Shown: piece after piece, positions 34,164 through 43,807 of the stretch
How positions within the stretch are numbered: the first letter of the stretch is position 1
How the letters are laid out: the number at the start of each line of letters is the position of its first letter
Origin: Paenibacillus pabuli
GTDB taxonomy: Bacteria; Bacillota; Bacilli; Paenibacillales; Paenibacillaceae
NCBI RefSeq assembly: GCF_039831995.1
Contig: NZ_JBDOIO010000003.1
Coordinates: forward strand, 1,364,001 to 1,428,000
DNA: 64,000 bases
Reading direction: 5' to 3'
The notes under the pieces: model-generated
Seen by the model: the letters and a program-made list of their open reading frames with translations, nothing else
The model's database searches: none
Told to the model about the DNA's origin: nothing
Position numbers and translations under genes: made by a program

Positions 34164-35756
34164 TTATGCGTTTTTCTTTTCTTGCTCGCGCAGTTCAATC
34201 CGGCGGATTTTGCCGGAATTCGTCTTCGGCAGATCCGAGACAAATTCAATTTTGCGTGGATACTTGTATGGTGCAGTCCATTCCTTGACGTGATGTTGCA
34301 GCTCACGCACCAGTTCTGGCGAAGCCAGGGATTCGTCTCTAAGCACAACAAAGGCTTTGACCACATTCCCCCGAATTTCATCCGGACTGGCAACGACAGC
34401 ACATTCCTTCACACTGGCGTGTTTCATGAGCGCCTCTTCCACTTCGAACGGTCCTATCGTATAGCCCGAACTGATGATAATGTCATCACTGCGGCCTTCA
34501 AACCAGAAGTAACCCTCTTCATCCCTGCGTGCGCGGTCTCCTGTTACGAAATACTCCCCACGCTGATTCGCTTCTTTTCGTCCTGCATCCTTATAATACG
34601 TACGGAACAAGGCTGGCATATCTTCGTGAACAGCGATATCACCCACTACACCTGCGGGCTGAGGATGCCCGTCCTCGTTAACAATCTCGATCAGACCCGG
34701 TGTAATGGATTGTCCCATGGATCCAATCCGTACTGGAGCACCTTTCAGACTGCCGATCAGCAATGTACTTTCGGTCTGACCGTATCCATCACGAATGGTC
34801 AGGTCGAAGTGACGCTGGAAAATCTCAATCACTTCCTGGTTCAAGGGCTCACCCGCAGACACCGCACTGCGCAGTTTAGACAGATCATAATGCCCGAGGT
34901 CATCCGCTTTTGCCATCAGGCGGTACTCCGTAGGCGTGCAGCACAGCACGTTGATCCCATGCTCCTGCATCAGTTCCAAATAACGCTTCGGCTTGAATGA
35001 TCCGTTATAAACCAGACCTGTCGCCCCTCTTCCGAGTACGGAAAGGAACGGACTCCAGATCCATTTTTGCCATCCGGGTGCGGCCGTGGCCCATACAATA
35101 TCCGAAGGCTGAATATCCAGCCATAACGTGGAAGCAATACGCAGGTGGGCATATCCCCAGCCGTGGCTATGTACAACTCCTTTTGGATTTCCGGTCGTCC
35201 CGGAAGTATAAGCGAGAATAGCAATATCATCGCGGTGCGTTGCTACCGCATCCATTTCGTCCGATTGGCCCTCCATAATCTGCTGCACGTTGACCCATCC
35301 TTCAGCCGGAATGCTGGTGTCACCAGATGGTGATGCCACAATACGATGAGCCAGCGCTGGCAGATCAGCATCCATTTTTTCTACTTCTGCCGTCGTTTCG
35401 GACCACACAATGACCGCGCGCGCCTCGGCATGCCGCAGGCGATACTCCAGATCCTTGGCACGCAGCATCTCGGAAGAAGGAATAACCGCAATACCAAGTT
35501 TCAGACAAGCGATATAAATCACATAGGCAATGATACGGCGTGGTACCATGACCAGCACCCGATCTCCTTTTTCCAAACCCAAATCACGCAAACCTCCGGC
35601 AAGACGGTTGGCCTGTTTGAATAACTCGCCATACGTAATCTCTTCCAATTCGTTATGATCGCTGAGCCATCTAAGTGCAATCCGATCTGACGGGTGGTTC
35701 TCCATCTCGGATGTCAGGTTATAGGTTTCAGGCGAAATCCACTGTTCAAAATTCAA
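34164..35756 (-). CDS. Acyl-CoA synthetase (AMP-forming, medium-chain/acetyl type)
   Basis: A 530-residue adenylate-forming ligase that activates a carboxylic acid to its CoA thioester. Motifs: P-loop YTSGTTGNPKG (about 185-195), GYGQTE (about 325), GDRARRDEEGYFWFEGRSDD hinge region, and the catalytic Lys in KTNSGKIRR near the C-terminus. It resembles YtcI-type enzymes; chain length is not predictable. I chose TTG at 35756, six to eight bases after AAGGAGAGG; an in-frame ATG at 35774 overlaps that site. Confidence 0.92.
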   Translation of the reverse strand: MNFEQWISPETYNLTSEMENHPSDRIALRWLSDHNELEEITYGELFKQANRLAGGLRDLGLEKGDRVLVMVPRRIIAYVIYIACLKLGIAVIPSSEMLRAKDLEYRLRHAEARAVIVWSETTAEVEKMDADLPALAHRIVASPSGDTSIPAEGWVNVQQIMEGQSDEMDAVATHRDDIAILAYTSGTTGNPKGVVHSHGWGYAHLRIASTLWLDIQPSDIVWATAAPGWQKWIWSPFLSVLGRGATGLVYNGSFKPKRYLELMQEHGINVLCCTPTEYRLMAKADDLGHYDLSKLRSAVSAGEPLNQEVIEIFQRHFDLTIRDGYGQTESTLLIGSLKGAPVRIGSMGQSITPGLIEIVNEDGHPQPAGVVGDIAVHEDMPALFRTYYKDAGRKEANQRGEYFVTGDRARRDEEGYFWFEGRSDDIIISSGYTIGPFEVEEALMKHASVKECAVVASPDEIRGNVVKAFVVLRDESLASPELVRELQHHVKEWTAPYKYPRKIEFVSDLPKTNSGKIRRIELREQEKKNA

Positions 35757-35798
35757 ATGGAGCCTCTCCTTCATATTTCAAATGTATAGCATCTATAT

Positions 35799-35804
35799 AT
35801 TATA
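35799..35804 (-). promoter_or_regulatory. -10 element upstream of the acyl-CoA synthetase gene
   Basis: TATAAT on the minus strand, about 43 bases before the start codon; no convincing -35. Confidence 0.45.
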
Positions 35805-35951
35805 CCCTAAATCCTAGGACCAGGTGCTATGATATGAACAGCTTTTTGAAAAAAATAAACACAGGTCAATTATAATGAACACTCATTACAACTGACTTGT
35901 GCTTATTCTCGCGATTATTCGTGATTCCTGAACATTTTCGTTCAATTTATT

Positions 35952-36956
35952 TTACCAAGCGTAATTTCCAATCCCGTTCAGAATGCCTTCAATCTCATTC
36001 AGTTCTTCGGTTGTCAGGCCAGGTGCCTTCAATGCGGCAACATTCTCTTCGATCTGCGAAACACGACTTGCTCCGATCAATGCGGAGGTTACGCGGTTGT
36101 CACGGAGAATCCAGTTCAGCGCCAATTGGGAAATGGTTTGTTCTCTGCGCTCGGCAACGGCCTGAAGGGCTTCAAACTTGGCAATCCGTTCGTCTGTGAA
36201 GGCTTCAGTCTTCATCTTGCCTGTCGGGTTGGCACGTTCTTCCTTGATCTTGTCCACGTATTTGTTCGTCAATTGACCACGACCCAGAGGACAGAATGCA
36301 ATCGATCCCACGCCCTGCTCATCCAGGACATCCTGCAATCCGTCTTCGATCCAGCGGTTTAGCATGGAGTAGTTCGGCTGGTGGACGAGGCAAGGTGTTC
36401 CCAGATTACGCAGAATGGCGACGGCCTCTCTTGTCTGCTCCGCATCATAGTTGGATAATCCGACATACAGCGCTTTGCCTTGTCTCACGATATGATCCAG
36501 CGCAGCCATCGTTTCCTCCAGCGGTGTATTCGGATCCGGACGGTGATGATAGAAAATGTCCACATAATCAAGCCCCATCCGTCCAAGGCTCTTATCAAGG
36601 CTGGCAATCAGGTTTTTGCGTGAGCCCCACTCGCCATAGGGACCTTTCCACATGTAATATCCTGCCTTTGTTGAGATGAGAAGCTCATCCCGGTAAGGAC
36701 GCAGATGTTTTTTGAACAAGACGCCAAAGTTTTCCTCGGCAGATCCCGGAGGTGGACCGTAGTTGTTCGCCAGATCAAAATGGTTGATTCCCAGATCAAA
36801 TGAACGCAGAATCATCTCTTCCTGAATATCCAACGTGCGGTTGCCGCCGAAGTTTTGCCACAATCCAAGCGCAATTTGCGGCAGTCTGATTCCGGATTTG
36901 CCGGAACGTGCATATTTCATTTCATCATAACGCTGTTCATTAGCTGTATATGGCAT
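35952..36956 (-). CDS. mgrA: Aldo/keto reductase, L-glyceraldehyde 3-phosphate reductase type
   Basis: A 334-residue NADPH-dependent aldo/keto reductase close to YghZ/MgrA, which reduces L-glyceraldehyde 3-phosphate and other toxic aldehydes. The catalytic tetrad is visible: Asp61, Tyr66 (NNYGPPPGSAEENFG), Lys97 (STKAGYYMW) and His137 or His138 (FYHHRPD). The insertion MWKGPYGEWGSRK is typical of this subfamily. GAGAGAG precedes the ATG. It is divergent from an AraC regulator gene with a palindrome between them. Confidence 0.9.
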   Translation of the reverse strand: MPYTANEQRYDEMKYARSGKSGIRLPQIALGLWQNFGGNRTLDIQEEMILRSFDLGINHFDLANNYGPPPGSAEENFGVLFKKHLRPYRDELLISTKAGYYMWKGPYGEWGSRKNLIASLDKSLGRMGLDYVDIFYHHRPDPNTPLEETMAALDHIVRQGKALYVGLSNYDAEQTREAVAILRNLGTPCLVHQPNYSMLNRWIEDGLQDVLDEQGVGSIAFCPLGRGQLTNKYVDKIKEERANPTGKMKTEAFTDERIAKFEALQAVAERREQTISQLALNWILRDNRVTSALIGASRVSQIEENVAALKAPGLTTEELNEIEGILNGIGNYAW

Positions 36957-37024
36957 ATTATTCTCTCTCTTTTCTTGGTAAAGTTGGTGAATACCCTTTC
37001 ATCTTAGACAGTTTCGGTCCATAA

Positions 37025-37039
37025 CGATATGGCATATCG
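37025..37039. promoter_or_regulatory. Palindrome in the divergent mgrA/araC-type promoter region
   Basis: CGATATG-G-CATATCG, a perfect 7-1-7 inverted repeat, lies about 70 bases before the reductase start and 120 before the regulator start. Confidence 0.5.
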
Positions 37040-37160
37040 CTATAACCCTATGGAATAATACTTGTTATCTTGTCGTAGATTTATATCTGTTAATTCATAT
37101 CCTCTATCTGAAAATATGTTAAAATGCAAGATGAAACGAACTCATACAGGAGTGAATGCC

Positions 37161-38003
37161 TTGATTACATATATGTTTAAAAACAATCCGTTCCAGGATC
37201 TGCAGCTCCTTCATTACGGAACAGAACCCTGTACGCCAGGTCACCACTTTGGTCCAGCTATGCGGGATCACTACAAAATCCATTATATTTTGGATGGCAA
37301 AGGTACTTTCGAGGTCGGTGGCAAAACCTATGAACTGCATAAAGGGCAAGGCTTCCTCATCGTCCCCCATTCCGTCGTTCACTACAAGGCTGATTTGGAA
37401 GATCCGTGGGAATATAGTTGGGTTGCTTTTCAAGGAAGTGCCTCCCACTCGTTATTACAGCAGGCCTGCCTGTCCGAGCAGCATCCCATCTTTAAAATGG
37501 ACAATGATGATGAAATGCGTTCCTGTCTGCATCGCATGATCAGTTCCCGGAATACACACAAAGGATGGGAGATTAGCATGACCGGATGGTTATATCAATT
37601 TTTCTCCATTCTGATCGATCATGCAAACGAAGACATCCTTCCACCGGAGCAAGAGTTCTCCAAAGAAACGTATGTAACCCAGGTCATGGACTTTGTCGAG
37701 ATGAACTATGCCAACCCGATCACGGTGCAATCCATAGCCTCTCATATCGGCTTGCAGCGCAGCTATCTGTGCTCCCTGTTCAAGGACCGGATGGGCACCA
37801 GCATTCAATCCTATTTGGTCAATTACCGGATGCGCAAGGCTGCCGAATTGACTCTGGATACCGGGCTGACCATCGGGGATATTTCCCGCTCTGTCGGGTA
37901 TTCTGATCAGCTTCTCTTCTCCAAAATGTTCAAAAAGGTGATGGGCGAAGCCCCCACCCATTATCGTAAACACAAAACAGCACCTTCCCGGTTAAGCAGT
38001 TAA
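37161..38003 (+). CDS. AraC-family transcriptional regulator with cupin domain
   Basis: A 280-residue regulator: an N-terminal AraC-type cupin sugar/arabinose-binding-like domain (about 10-140, HYILDGKGTFEV, GFLIVPHSVVHY) and two C-terminal helix-turn-helix motifs (IASHIGLQRSYLCSLFKD; GDISRSVGYSDQLLFSKMFK). I place the start at TTG 37161, because AGGAGTGA lies seven bases upstream; the frame is open further upstream without a site. It probably controls the divergent aldo/keto reductase gene or a distant sugar operon; the effector is unknown. Confidence 0.88.
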   Translation: MITYMFKNNPFQDLQLLHYGTEPCTPGHHFGPAMRDHYKIHYILDGKGTFEVGGKTYELHKGQGFLIVPHSVVHYKADLEDPWEYSWVAFQGSASHSLLQQACLSEQHPIFKMDNDDEMRSCLHRMISSRNTHKGWEISMTGWLYQFFSILIDHANEDILPPEQEFSKETYVTQVMDFVEMNYANPITVQSIASHIGLQRSYLCSLFKDRMGTSIQSYLVNYRMRKAAELTLDTGLTIGDISRSVGYSDQLLFSKMFKKVMGEAPTHYRKHKTAPSRLSS

Positions 38004-38024
38004 CGGGATGGTGCTGTTCTTTTA
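37976..38024 (+). terminator. Terminator overlapping the end of the AraC-type gene
   Basis: AACAGCACC (37976-37984) pairs with GGTGCTGTT (38010-38018) around a second stem TCCCG/CGGGA, followed by CTTTT. The stop codon lies within the hairpin. Confidence 0.85.
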
Positions 38025-38098
38025 CTTACTCATAAGATCAGACAGCATAATCTGTCCATTGATAATACTCATTCAGTTTCCGGAAGCTACCACCTCAG

Positions 38099-38497
38099 CT
38101 ACACTTGCTCCTGCATGGATACACCAACGACATGCACTTTAATTTCATTGACCAGAATGCCTGTCATCTGTTCCACGGCCTGCTGTACATTGTGCTGGAG
38201 CTCCTTGCACACCTGATGCATCTTGAACCCGTACTGCACATTAATACGCAGCTGAATGGAGGCCTGGTCATCTTTTACATCGACGTCAATGCCTTTCTGC
38301 AGACTTTTGCCGCTGATGCTCTTCGCAATGCCTTCGGTCAATCCTACCGACATGGAGGAGATGCCGGAGGTTGTCTGTGCTGCGATCCCCACGATCTTGG
38401 ATACGACATCGTTAGAGATGTGAATGGCACCCATCCGGACGGATTGAGGTTCGATGTATTCAGGTTCGATATATTCTTTAGGGATGATTTCAGACAT
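38099..38497 (-). CDS. Asp23/Gls24 family protein
   Basis: A 132-residue cytoplasmic Asp23/Gls24 (AmaP/YqhY-type) protein. GAIHISNDVVSKIVGIAAQTTSGI and IQLRINVQYGFKMHQVCKELQ are clear family segments. Members are abundant envelope-associated or lipid-metabolism-linked proteins in Gram-positive bacteria. AAGGAG precedes the ATG at 38497. The N-terminal repeat EYIEPEYIEPQS is unusual but short. The gene is single, with a structured repeat upstream. Confidence 0.9.
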   Translation of the reverse strand: MSEIIPKEYIEPEYIEPQSVRMGAIHISNDVVSKIVGIAAQTTSGISSMSVGLTEGIAKSISGKSLQKGIDVDVKDDQASIQLRINVQYGFKMHQVCKELQHNVQQAVEQMTGILVNEIKVHVVGVSMQEQV

Positions 38498-38575
38498 GGT
38501 TCCCACTCCTTCTATGGTTAATTGATTGATTAAGCTATAAAATGCAAATGAAATTTTTATACGTTTAACGGAGAG

Positions 38576-38686
38576 TGCAGTACCGATCTGGAGAAGCGAA
38601 GCGCTCGCCTTTATCACCAGAGTTTCTCCCTTATAAGGGGAATCAAAGAAACTCGGGGATAACAGCGATCGGAAGATGGTACTGCA
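38576..38686 (+). repeat. Structured dispersed repeat, copy A
   Basis: A 111-base element with nested stems: TGCAGTA (38576-38582) with TACTGCA (38680-38686), CCGATC (38583-38588) with GATCGG (38667-38672), and inside GAGTTTCT/AGAAACTC around the palindrome CCCTTATAAGGG. An 18-base core (38658-38675) and TCGCCTTTATC (38605-38615) recur in inverted orientation in copy B. It lies between the Asp23 and AI-2E genes and encodes nothing. Confidence 0.7.
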
Positions 38687-38732
38687 ATCGGAGTGACTGA
38701 GTGTAACAGCCCATTCATTTTATATCCTAAAA

Positions 38733-39812
38733 TCAGGCATTCTGCCATTTCTCCTTGAAGAACAGCTGGTAGACCCTGACCAGAATAATTTTGACGATCA
38801 TGTAGACAGGGATGATAATCAAAATCGCAATGATGCCGCCGAGATCTCCTGCACCCAGCACCAATATAATGGTGGTCAGCGGATGAATGTCGAGCTTTTT
38901 GCCGAATACGTACGGAGCAACCAGATTGTCCTGAATTTGCTGGGCCACCAGAATGATAATCAGCGACCAGATCGCCACCGATGGCGACTGAATCAGACCG
39001 ATAATGACAATAGGTACGGACGACACGATAGCTCCGATAAACGGAACAAAGTTCATGATGACCGCAACGACGGTAAGCAGCAGTGCATAAGGCAGCCCAA
39101 TGATCAGGAATCCGATATACATCAGCACACCAAGTGCCAGGTTAACCAGTACCCTGCCGACAATAAAGCCACTCAGCGCCTGATCAATCTCAAGAACAAC
39201 CTCACGGCTGTCTTTTTGGAATCGTTTTGGTGCAATATGCACCAATTTACGGCCGAATTTCTCTCCCTGTTTCAGCATGTAGAACAAGATGATCGGGAAC
39301 GTAAACAGAATGATCGCAAAGCTGGAAATGAGCGAGAATAATCCACTCACATAGTTGGTCACAAAGGTGAATCCTTTATTGATATAGTCCGTGAGCTGAG
39401 AAAACGGTGTGGATCCCTCTGGGAACAGTGCCTTGATTGCTCCGTTCTGCTCCAGTTCTCTCAACTGTACACTGAGTGAATTAATCAGATTCGGTGCATT
39501 ATCCACCAGATTAATCAGCTGCTCCCGCAGGGACGGCCATAACCCCACGATGAACAGGACGAGCAGCACACCGACTACCAGATAGATCAGCAATATGCTG
39601 AGTGTGCGGTTCAGCTTCTTGCGTTCCATATAGTTCACAAGCGGCCTTAACAGATAATAAAAGAATACGGACAGCATCATCGGCACCGTGATGACCGTAA
39701 GCATGGTCACAAGCGGCTGAAATATAAAGCTGACGCGTGATAACAGATAGATATTAACTAGCACCAGAGCCAGCGCAATGCTGAACCGGACAAACGAACT
39801 TCCTTTAAACAA
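38733..39812 (-). CDS. AI-2E family (YdbI/PerM type) membrane permease
   Basis: A 359-residue membrane protein with about seven to eight helices of the AI-2E/PerM family. Segments MNFVPFIGAIVSSVPIV and DIHPLTTIILVLGAGDLGGI are typical. Members export small molecules or act in sodium/proton-linked transport; autoinducer export is shown only for a few. I chose TTG at 39812, six bases after GGAGGGG; an in-frame GTG at 39827 sits on that site. The gene is flanked by two copies of the structured repeat. Confidence 0.88.
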   Translation of the reverse strand: MFKGSSFVRFSIALALVLVNIYLLSRVSFIFQPLVTMLTVITVPMMLSVFFYYLLRPLVNYMERKKLNRTLSILLIYLVVGVLLVLFIVGLWPSLREQLINLVDNAPNLINSLSVQLRELEQNGAIKALFPEGSTPFSQLTDYINKGFTFVTNYVSGLFSLISSFAIILFTFPIILFYMLKQGEKFGRKLVHIAPKRFQKDSREVVLEIDQALSGFIVGRVLVNLALGVLMYIGFLIIGLPYALLLTVVAVIMNFVPFIGAIVSSVPIVIIGLIQSPSVAIWSLIIILVAQQIQDNLVAPYVFGKKLDIHPLTTIILVLGAGDLGGIIAILIIIPVYMIVKIILVRVYQLFFKEKWQNA

Positions 39813-39905
39813 AACGTTCCCCTCCACATGACCTTTTCTTTTTTGGGATTAGATATTAGTTGAACCCATACATGTATACTGGGGCACTGCGCGGTCGAGC
39901 ACAAC

Positions 39906-39973
39906 CTTCCGATCGCTGTTATCTCCAGATTTATTCAGTATTCTCTAGAGGGTAAATCCAGGGACAAAGGCGA
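39906..39973 (-). repeat. Structured dispersed repeat, copy B (inverted)
   Basis: In inverted orientation this carries the same 18-base core (39906-39923) and GACAAAGGCGA (39963-39973, one base different from copy A), with a different central stem region. The distance between shared blocks is similar (68 versus 71 bases), so the two are copies of one element whose middle has diverged. Confidence 0.65.
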
Positions 39974-39981
39974 ACACTTAC

Positions 39982-41436
39982 TTATTCATTTGGGATGTGA
40001 ATCGTAAACACGGTAGTCTCCCTACCCCGCCGGGACAGAATCAATCGTCCGCCCATCTTCTCTGTATTTCGCCGGGCAATCGCAAGTCCAAGTCCGGTTC
40101 CGCCCGTCCCGGTTCGTGCTTCATCTCCGCGCACAAATGGATCAAAAATGGTGCTCCACAGTTCCTGGGGAATACCTACCCCCGTATCTGCAACCTCGAT
40201 AACCACATGCGTATCCAGCGGAATCAACTCCACCCGCAGCTCCGTTCCCTGCGGATTGTAGGACAACGCATTGGTAATCAGGTTCTGAATGACCCTGGCT
40301 AACAATTCAGGATCGTATCTGGCGTAAATCTCCTGATCAGGCACAAGCACGTGAAGCACAAATTGCTTCTGTTCAATCTCACCGTACGTATCGGCCATGA
40401 CTTCTCGCACAAATTCCCCGATCTCTCTCTTCTGGATCTGCATGTGATAATCGGGAGAGTCCACCTTGAGCAGTTCGAGCATATTTTGTATCATTCGTGC
40501 CACCTGAACGGATTTGTTATAAATGTATCCCAGATAACGCTGCTGTCTTTCCTTGTTTTCTCCCCGTCCCTCCACGAGGGCCTGAGCATATCCCTGAATG
40601 GAGGTAATTGGCGTTTTCAGATCATGCGACAGATCCACGATCAGCCGCTGTTTGCTCTCTTCGGCATAGCACTTTTCTGCCGAGGTGTTCTCGATGACAT
40701 CTGCCATATAATTAAACGTCTCGCCAATCTGGACAAATTCCTTCTCTGCCGAGATGGACAAACGTGTGCTGTAATTCCCCTGGATCATCTGTGTAAGACC
40801 CTGTGACAAAATACTCAGCGGTTTTTTGATTCGGCGTGCGACCCAATAGCTGTATACGAAAATCAGCAGCAGAACGAAGCCAACTCCGATCATGATATAA
40901 AATGACAGGGGATGCTTCAGGTTGGTAATCAGCTGGTTCTCATTCATGCGGATACTGACCAGATCACGGGGTATTTTCAGCAGTACATACTTCGCATCTC
41001 CCTCTGCTGTATATGGAGAAATGGAATAATAATACGTACTATCGCTCCGATTCTCCAGTCCTGTATACAACTCCGGCTCACTGTAATATGTAACCTCATC
41101 CTGCTTAACACCGATCTGGCGAATGACCGAACGATCTGCATCCAGAATCTCGATCCACCCTCCGCTGTCCATCAGGCGCTGTATTTCCGTGCTGGTGGAG
41201 TCATCTTCAAGACCTTTGTACAATTCGGCTGCATAGACATGTGCCTCGACGTTCAGATCCGGATCAACCACCTGATCCGAAATGCGGAAATCCACGACAT
41301 CCAGCGAAACCATGAGATAAACAATCAGGACGAGCAGCAGCAAAAAGAAGTTAAACAGCAGGAAATCCAGTGTCAGGGATGTTTGCAAGAGTCGCTTTTC
41401 TCTAGCTTTCCGTTGGCGCTTCAATTTTGTATCCAA
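39982..41436 (-). CDS. Membrane sensor histidine kinase (VanS/PhoR-like)
   Basis: A 484-residue kinase with two membrane helices (about 23-45 and 177-199), an extracytoplasmic sensor of about 130 residues between them, HAMP (200-250), phosphoacceptor His271 (LSHDLKTPITS) and the ATPase domain (QNLITNALSYNPQ; ADTGVGIP; GTGLGLAI). It overlaps the end of its response regulator gene by 35 bases. The start may be TTG at 41436 after AAGGGGA or a nearby TTG; the site is weak. The ligand is unknown. Confidence 0.92.
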   Translation of the reverse strand: MDTKLKRQRKAREKRLLQTSLTLDFLLFNFFLLLLVLIVYLMVSLDVVDFRISDQVVDPDLNVEAHVYAAELYKGLEDDSTSTEIQRLMDSGGWIEILDADRSVIRQIGVKQDEVTYYSEPELYTGLENRSDSTYYYSISPYTAEGDAKYVLLKIPRDLVSIRMNENQLITNLKHPLSFYIMIGVGFVLLLIFVYSYWVARRIKKPLSILSQGLTQMIQGNYSTRLSISAEKEFVQIGETFNYMADVIENTSAEKCYAEESKQRLIVDLSHDLKTPITSIQGYAQALVEGRGENKERQQRYLGYIYNKSVQVARMIQNMLELLKVDSPDYHMQIQKREIGEFVREVMADTYGEIEQKQFVLHVLVPDQEIYARYDPELLARVIQNLITNALSYNPQGTELRVELIPLDTHVVIEVADTGVGIPQELWSTIFDPFVRGDEARTGTGGTGLGLAIARRNTEKMGGRLILSRRGRETTVFTIHIPNE

Positions 41437-42109
41437 GTCCCCTTATCGTTTTTAAGTATTCCGGTTGTCTGGAGTCGCGTTCGATCTTCTCCCGAATGTT
41501 GCTGATGTGCACCATAATGGTACTGTCCTCATGCGCGTAATAGTCTCCCCAGACCGCCTCGTATATTTTCTTGCGTGTAAATACCCGGCCAGGCTGTTCC
41601 AGCAGCAGATCCACAATTTTGTATTCCGTGGAAGTTAGGGTCACTGGTTTGCCCGATCGGAAAAGCATACATTTGGAACGATCCAGCATAAGTTCGCCGA
41701 GAACAAGATTGGTCTCTTTCGGCGCAGCTAGTTCAGGAGCATCAAATTGATTCACGCGCCTTAACAAGGCCTCTACACGAGCAACAATCTCCAGCGGATT
41801 AAACGGCTTCGAAATATAATCATCCGCACCGAGTCCAAGTCCGAGAATCTTGTCATGATCCTGGCTTTTCGCGGATAGAAACAGAACAGGCATATGATGA
41901 GTTGCCCGAATTTGCTTGATCAATTGAAGACCATCCATTACGGGCATCATAATATCCAGAATGACGAGGTCGACCGTGGCAGATTGAATGCACAGCAGCG
42001 CCTCCGCGCCGTTCGAGGCGGTCAAGATGTCATAGTCCTTTTCCAAGTACAATTGAAGCAGCTCTACAATCTCCGGTTCATCATCTGCGATCAATACGGT
42101 GTATCTCAT
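41402..42109 (-). CDS. OmpR/PhoB-family response regulator
   Basis: A 235-residue regulator with a receiver domain (acidic pocket DDE at 9-11, phospho-acceptor Asp52 in LDIMMP, Lys in SKPF) and a C-terminal winged helix (LTSTEYKIVDLLLEQPGRVFT; RGLGYKIE). It is transcribed ahead of the partner kinase. Its DNA-binding domain is VanR/YycF-like. GAGAGGA precedes the ATG. Targets are not evident nearby. Confidence 0.93.
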   Translation of the reverse strand: MRYTVLIADDEPEIVELLQLYLEKDYDILTASNGAEALLCIQSATVDLVILDIMMPVMDGLQLIKQIRATHHMPVLFLSAKSQDHDKILGLGLGADDYISKPFNPLEIVARVEALLRRVNQFDAPELAAPKETNLVLGELMLDRSKCMLFRSGKPVTLTSTEYKIVDLLLEQPGRVFTRKKIYEAVWGDYYAHEDSTIMVHISNIREKIERDSRQPEYLKTIRGLGYKIEAPTES

Positions 42110-42217
42110 GTTAGTCCTCTCATTTCTTCATTATCGGCTGTGTATTCTTTTACATGTACCTCTACTATATACCACGTCTCTTAATTCAACCTAAATCAAA
42201 TCTAAAGATAACCTAAA

Positions 42218-42246
42218 TAAAAGCCCCAGTCACATGCCGGGGCTCT
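42218..42246 (-). terminator. Terminator of the hydroxylase pseudogene
   Basis: AGCCCC (42222-42227) pairs with GGGGCT (42239-42244), followed on the minus strand by TTTTATTT. Confidence 0.7.
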
Positions 42247-42287
42247 TGTTTCCATCCTATGTCTGCATGGTTCTGATGCTTCAATGA

Positions 42288-43726
42288 TTACTTCATATGG
42301 AGCCAAGGTTCAACCTTTTTGCTCAGACTTTGTTTGTCGTATTGCAAATACTGGCCTGCACGGTTGCGAACCGGATCACCGGCGTAGTAACGCTCATAGA
42401 GGTCATGCCTGGCCCCGAGTGCACTTCCGGTTAGATCCCAAGCAAGCTGAAACAGACGAATTTTCTCCGGAGCTTGCAACGTGACTCCCCCAAGGTATTT
42501 GGCCATCAATGGTCCTACGGTTTCATCCAAATCAAATGTACCCGAAGGGATCTGGATCAGGCCACCGGCAGCAATGGTTTTCAATATTTCAACCGCACGC
42601 GGGTAATATCGGCTGCCCAAATTCCGGGCTGTCTCAATGTATTTGAACGACGGGAGCCAGTTGCCATGGGAATCCGGCTGCGCCTGCGCCTCAGAAGCAA
42701 CGATCAGGCCTTCAATCGTCTGCATCTGGCTGATCATCTCTCCCAGTTGTTCCTGAACATTCAGGAATGAATCCACACCGATCTCCTGCGCTATGGCTGC
42801 CGTGACGGCGGTGATAAACTCCAGCTTGGAGTGCAGCCGAATAATGCTCTGATGGTAGGCCAGACTGGATGAGGCTGCGTTACAGCGGACCTGCCACACG
42901 GCTTCCGGATTGTTGTGCAGCAGCACACGCTCCCATGGCACCAATACATCATCAAAAAATAATACAGCATCCATCTCATCATAACGGGCACTGAGAGGGT
43001 GAGCATAATCCAATTGCGGAGCAGCAAAAGATTCCCGGCATATCAGATGTAACCCCGGACTTCCCACAGCAACAATCACCATATGAGCCAGTTCCGGCAG
43101 ATGCCCCGGAATCCGCTGAATCGGATACGCAATGATATCATCTGCATAAGGAGCCCAGTCGCTACCATCTTGGCCCCCCGAATAATAATTCCTTCCGAGT
43201 TGGTTCTCACAATCCGCAGCATGGCATCCTCATCCTCCCCAACAGGCAGGGATCGGTTGATCTGCGGGTCACGCTGGACAATCGTCAGAAATGCATCTTT
43301 TCGTTTGGCCTCCTGATAGTAGGCTGTTATTTTATCTGCATACATGGGATCATGTAATGCCATATCTTGACGCGTGGCATACCATCCGGCTAGACGGGAC
43401 CGAGCATAATCCGACAGTCTGCTCATGACTCCATAGGTACGGTCAGACCAGAGTCGAAAGGCTGCTGCTCTGCTGCTGATATCCTGAGATGAATGAGGCA
43501 CCCGAAAGGCCTGATGCACATAACTTCCCGTCTGTTCATCCCAATAGGCCACCGTTTCTCTTGTATCCGGTTCATCAACCAAATCGAACAAATTCTCAAT
43601 GGTCTTCAATGTTCCCTGAAAGGCGGGATGTTCGGTTACCCGGACACGCTTGCCATCCAGCCATACGTTTCGCTCATCATTCAATCGGTGTATGTAAGCT
43701 TGTCCGCGAGACATCGTGATGCTCAT
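42288..43726 (-). pseudogene. 4-hydroxyphenylacetate 3-hydroxylase (HpaB-type), frameshifted
   Basis: Two adjacent frames together make a full-length FADH2-dependent aromatic hydroxylase. The N-terminal part (43726 to about 43155) carries TYGVMSRLSDYARSRLAGWY and IIIRGAKMVAT; the remainder (to 42288) continues with MVIVAVGSPGLHLICRE through VEPWLHMK. Reading the +1 frame after VAT gives APYADDIIAYPIQRIPGHLP, the expected continuation, so one base is missing near 43155 in a GGG/CCC stretch. Either the gene is disrupted or the assembly has an error. The start and GGGAGGACG ribosome site are intact, and an operator lies upstream. Confidence 0.85.
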
Positions 43727-43807
43727 TATACGTCCTCCCTCTCAGGCAAAAAGCCTACTATGGCTATCAATCTCAAAATACATTTGTCATATACTGAAGT
43801 TATGTAA

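Noticed and set aside
33142..34293. A 383-codon plus-strand frame across the aminopeptidase gene
   Set aside because: Composition is that of an antisense shadow (Cys, His and Arg rich), with no start site; the M29 aminopeptidase on the other strand is clear.
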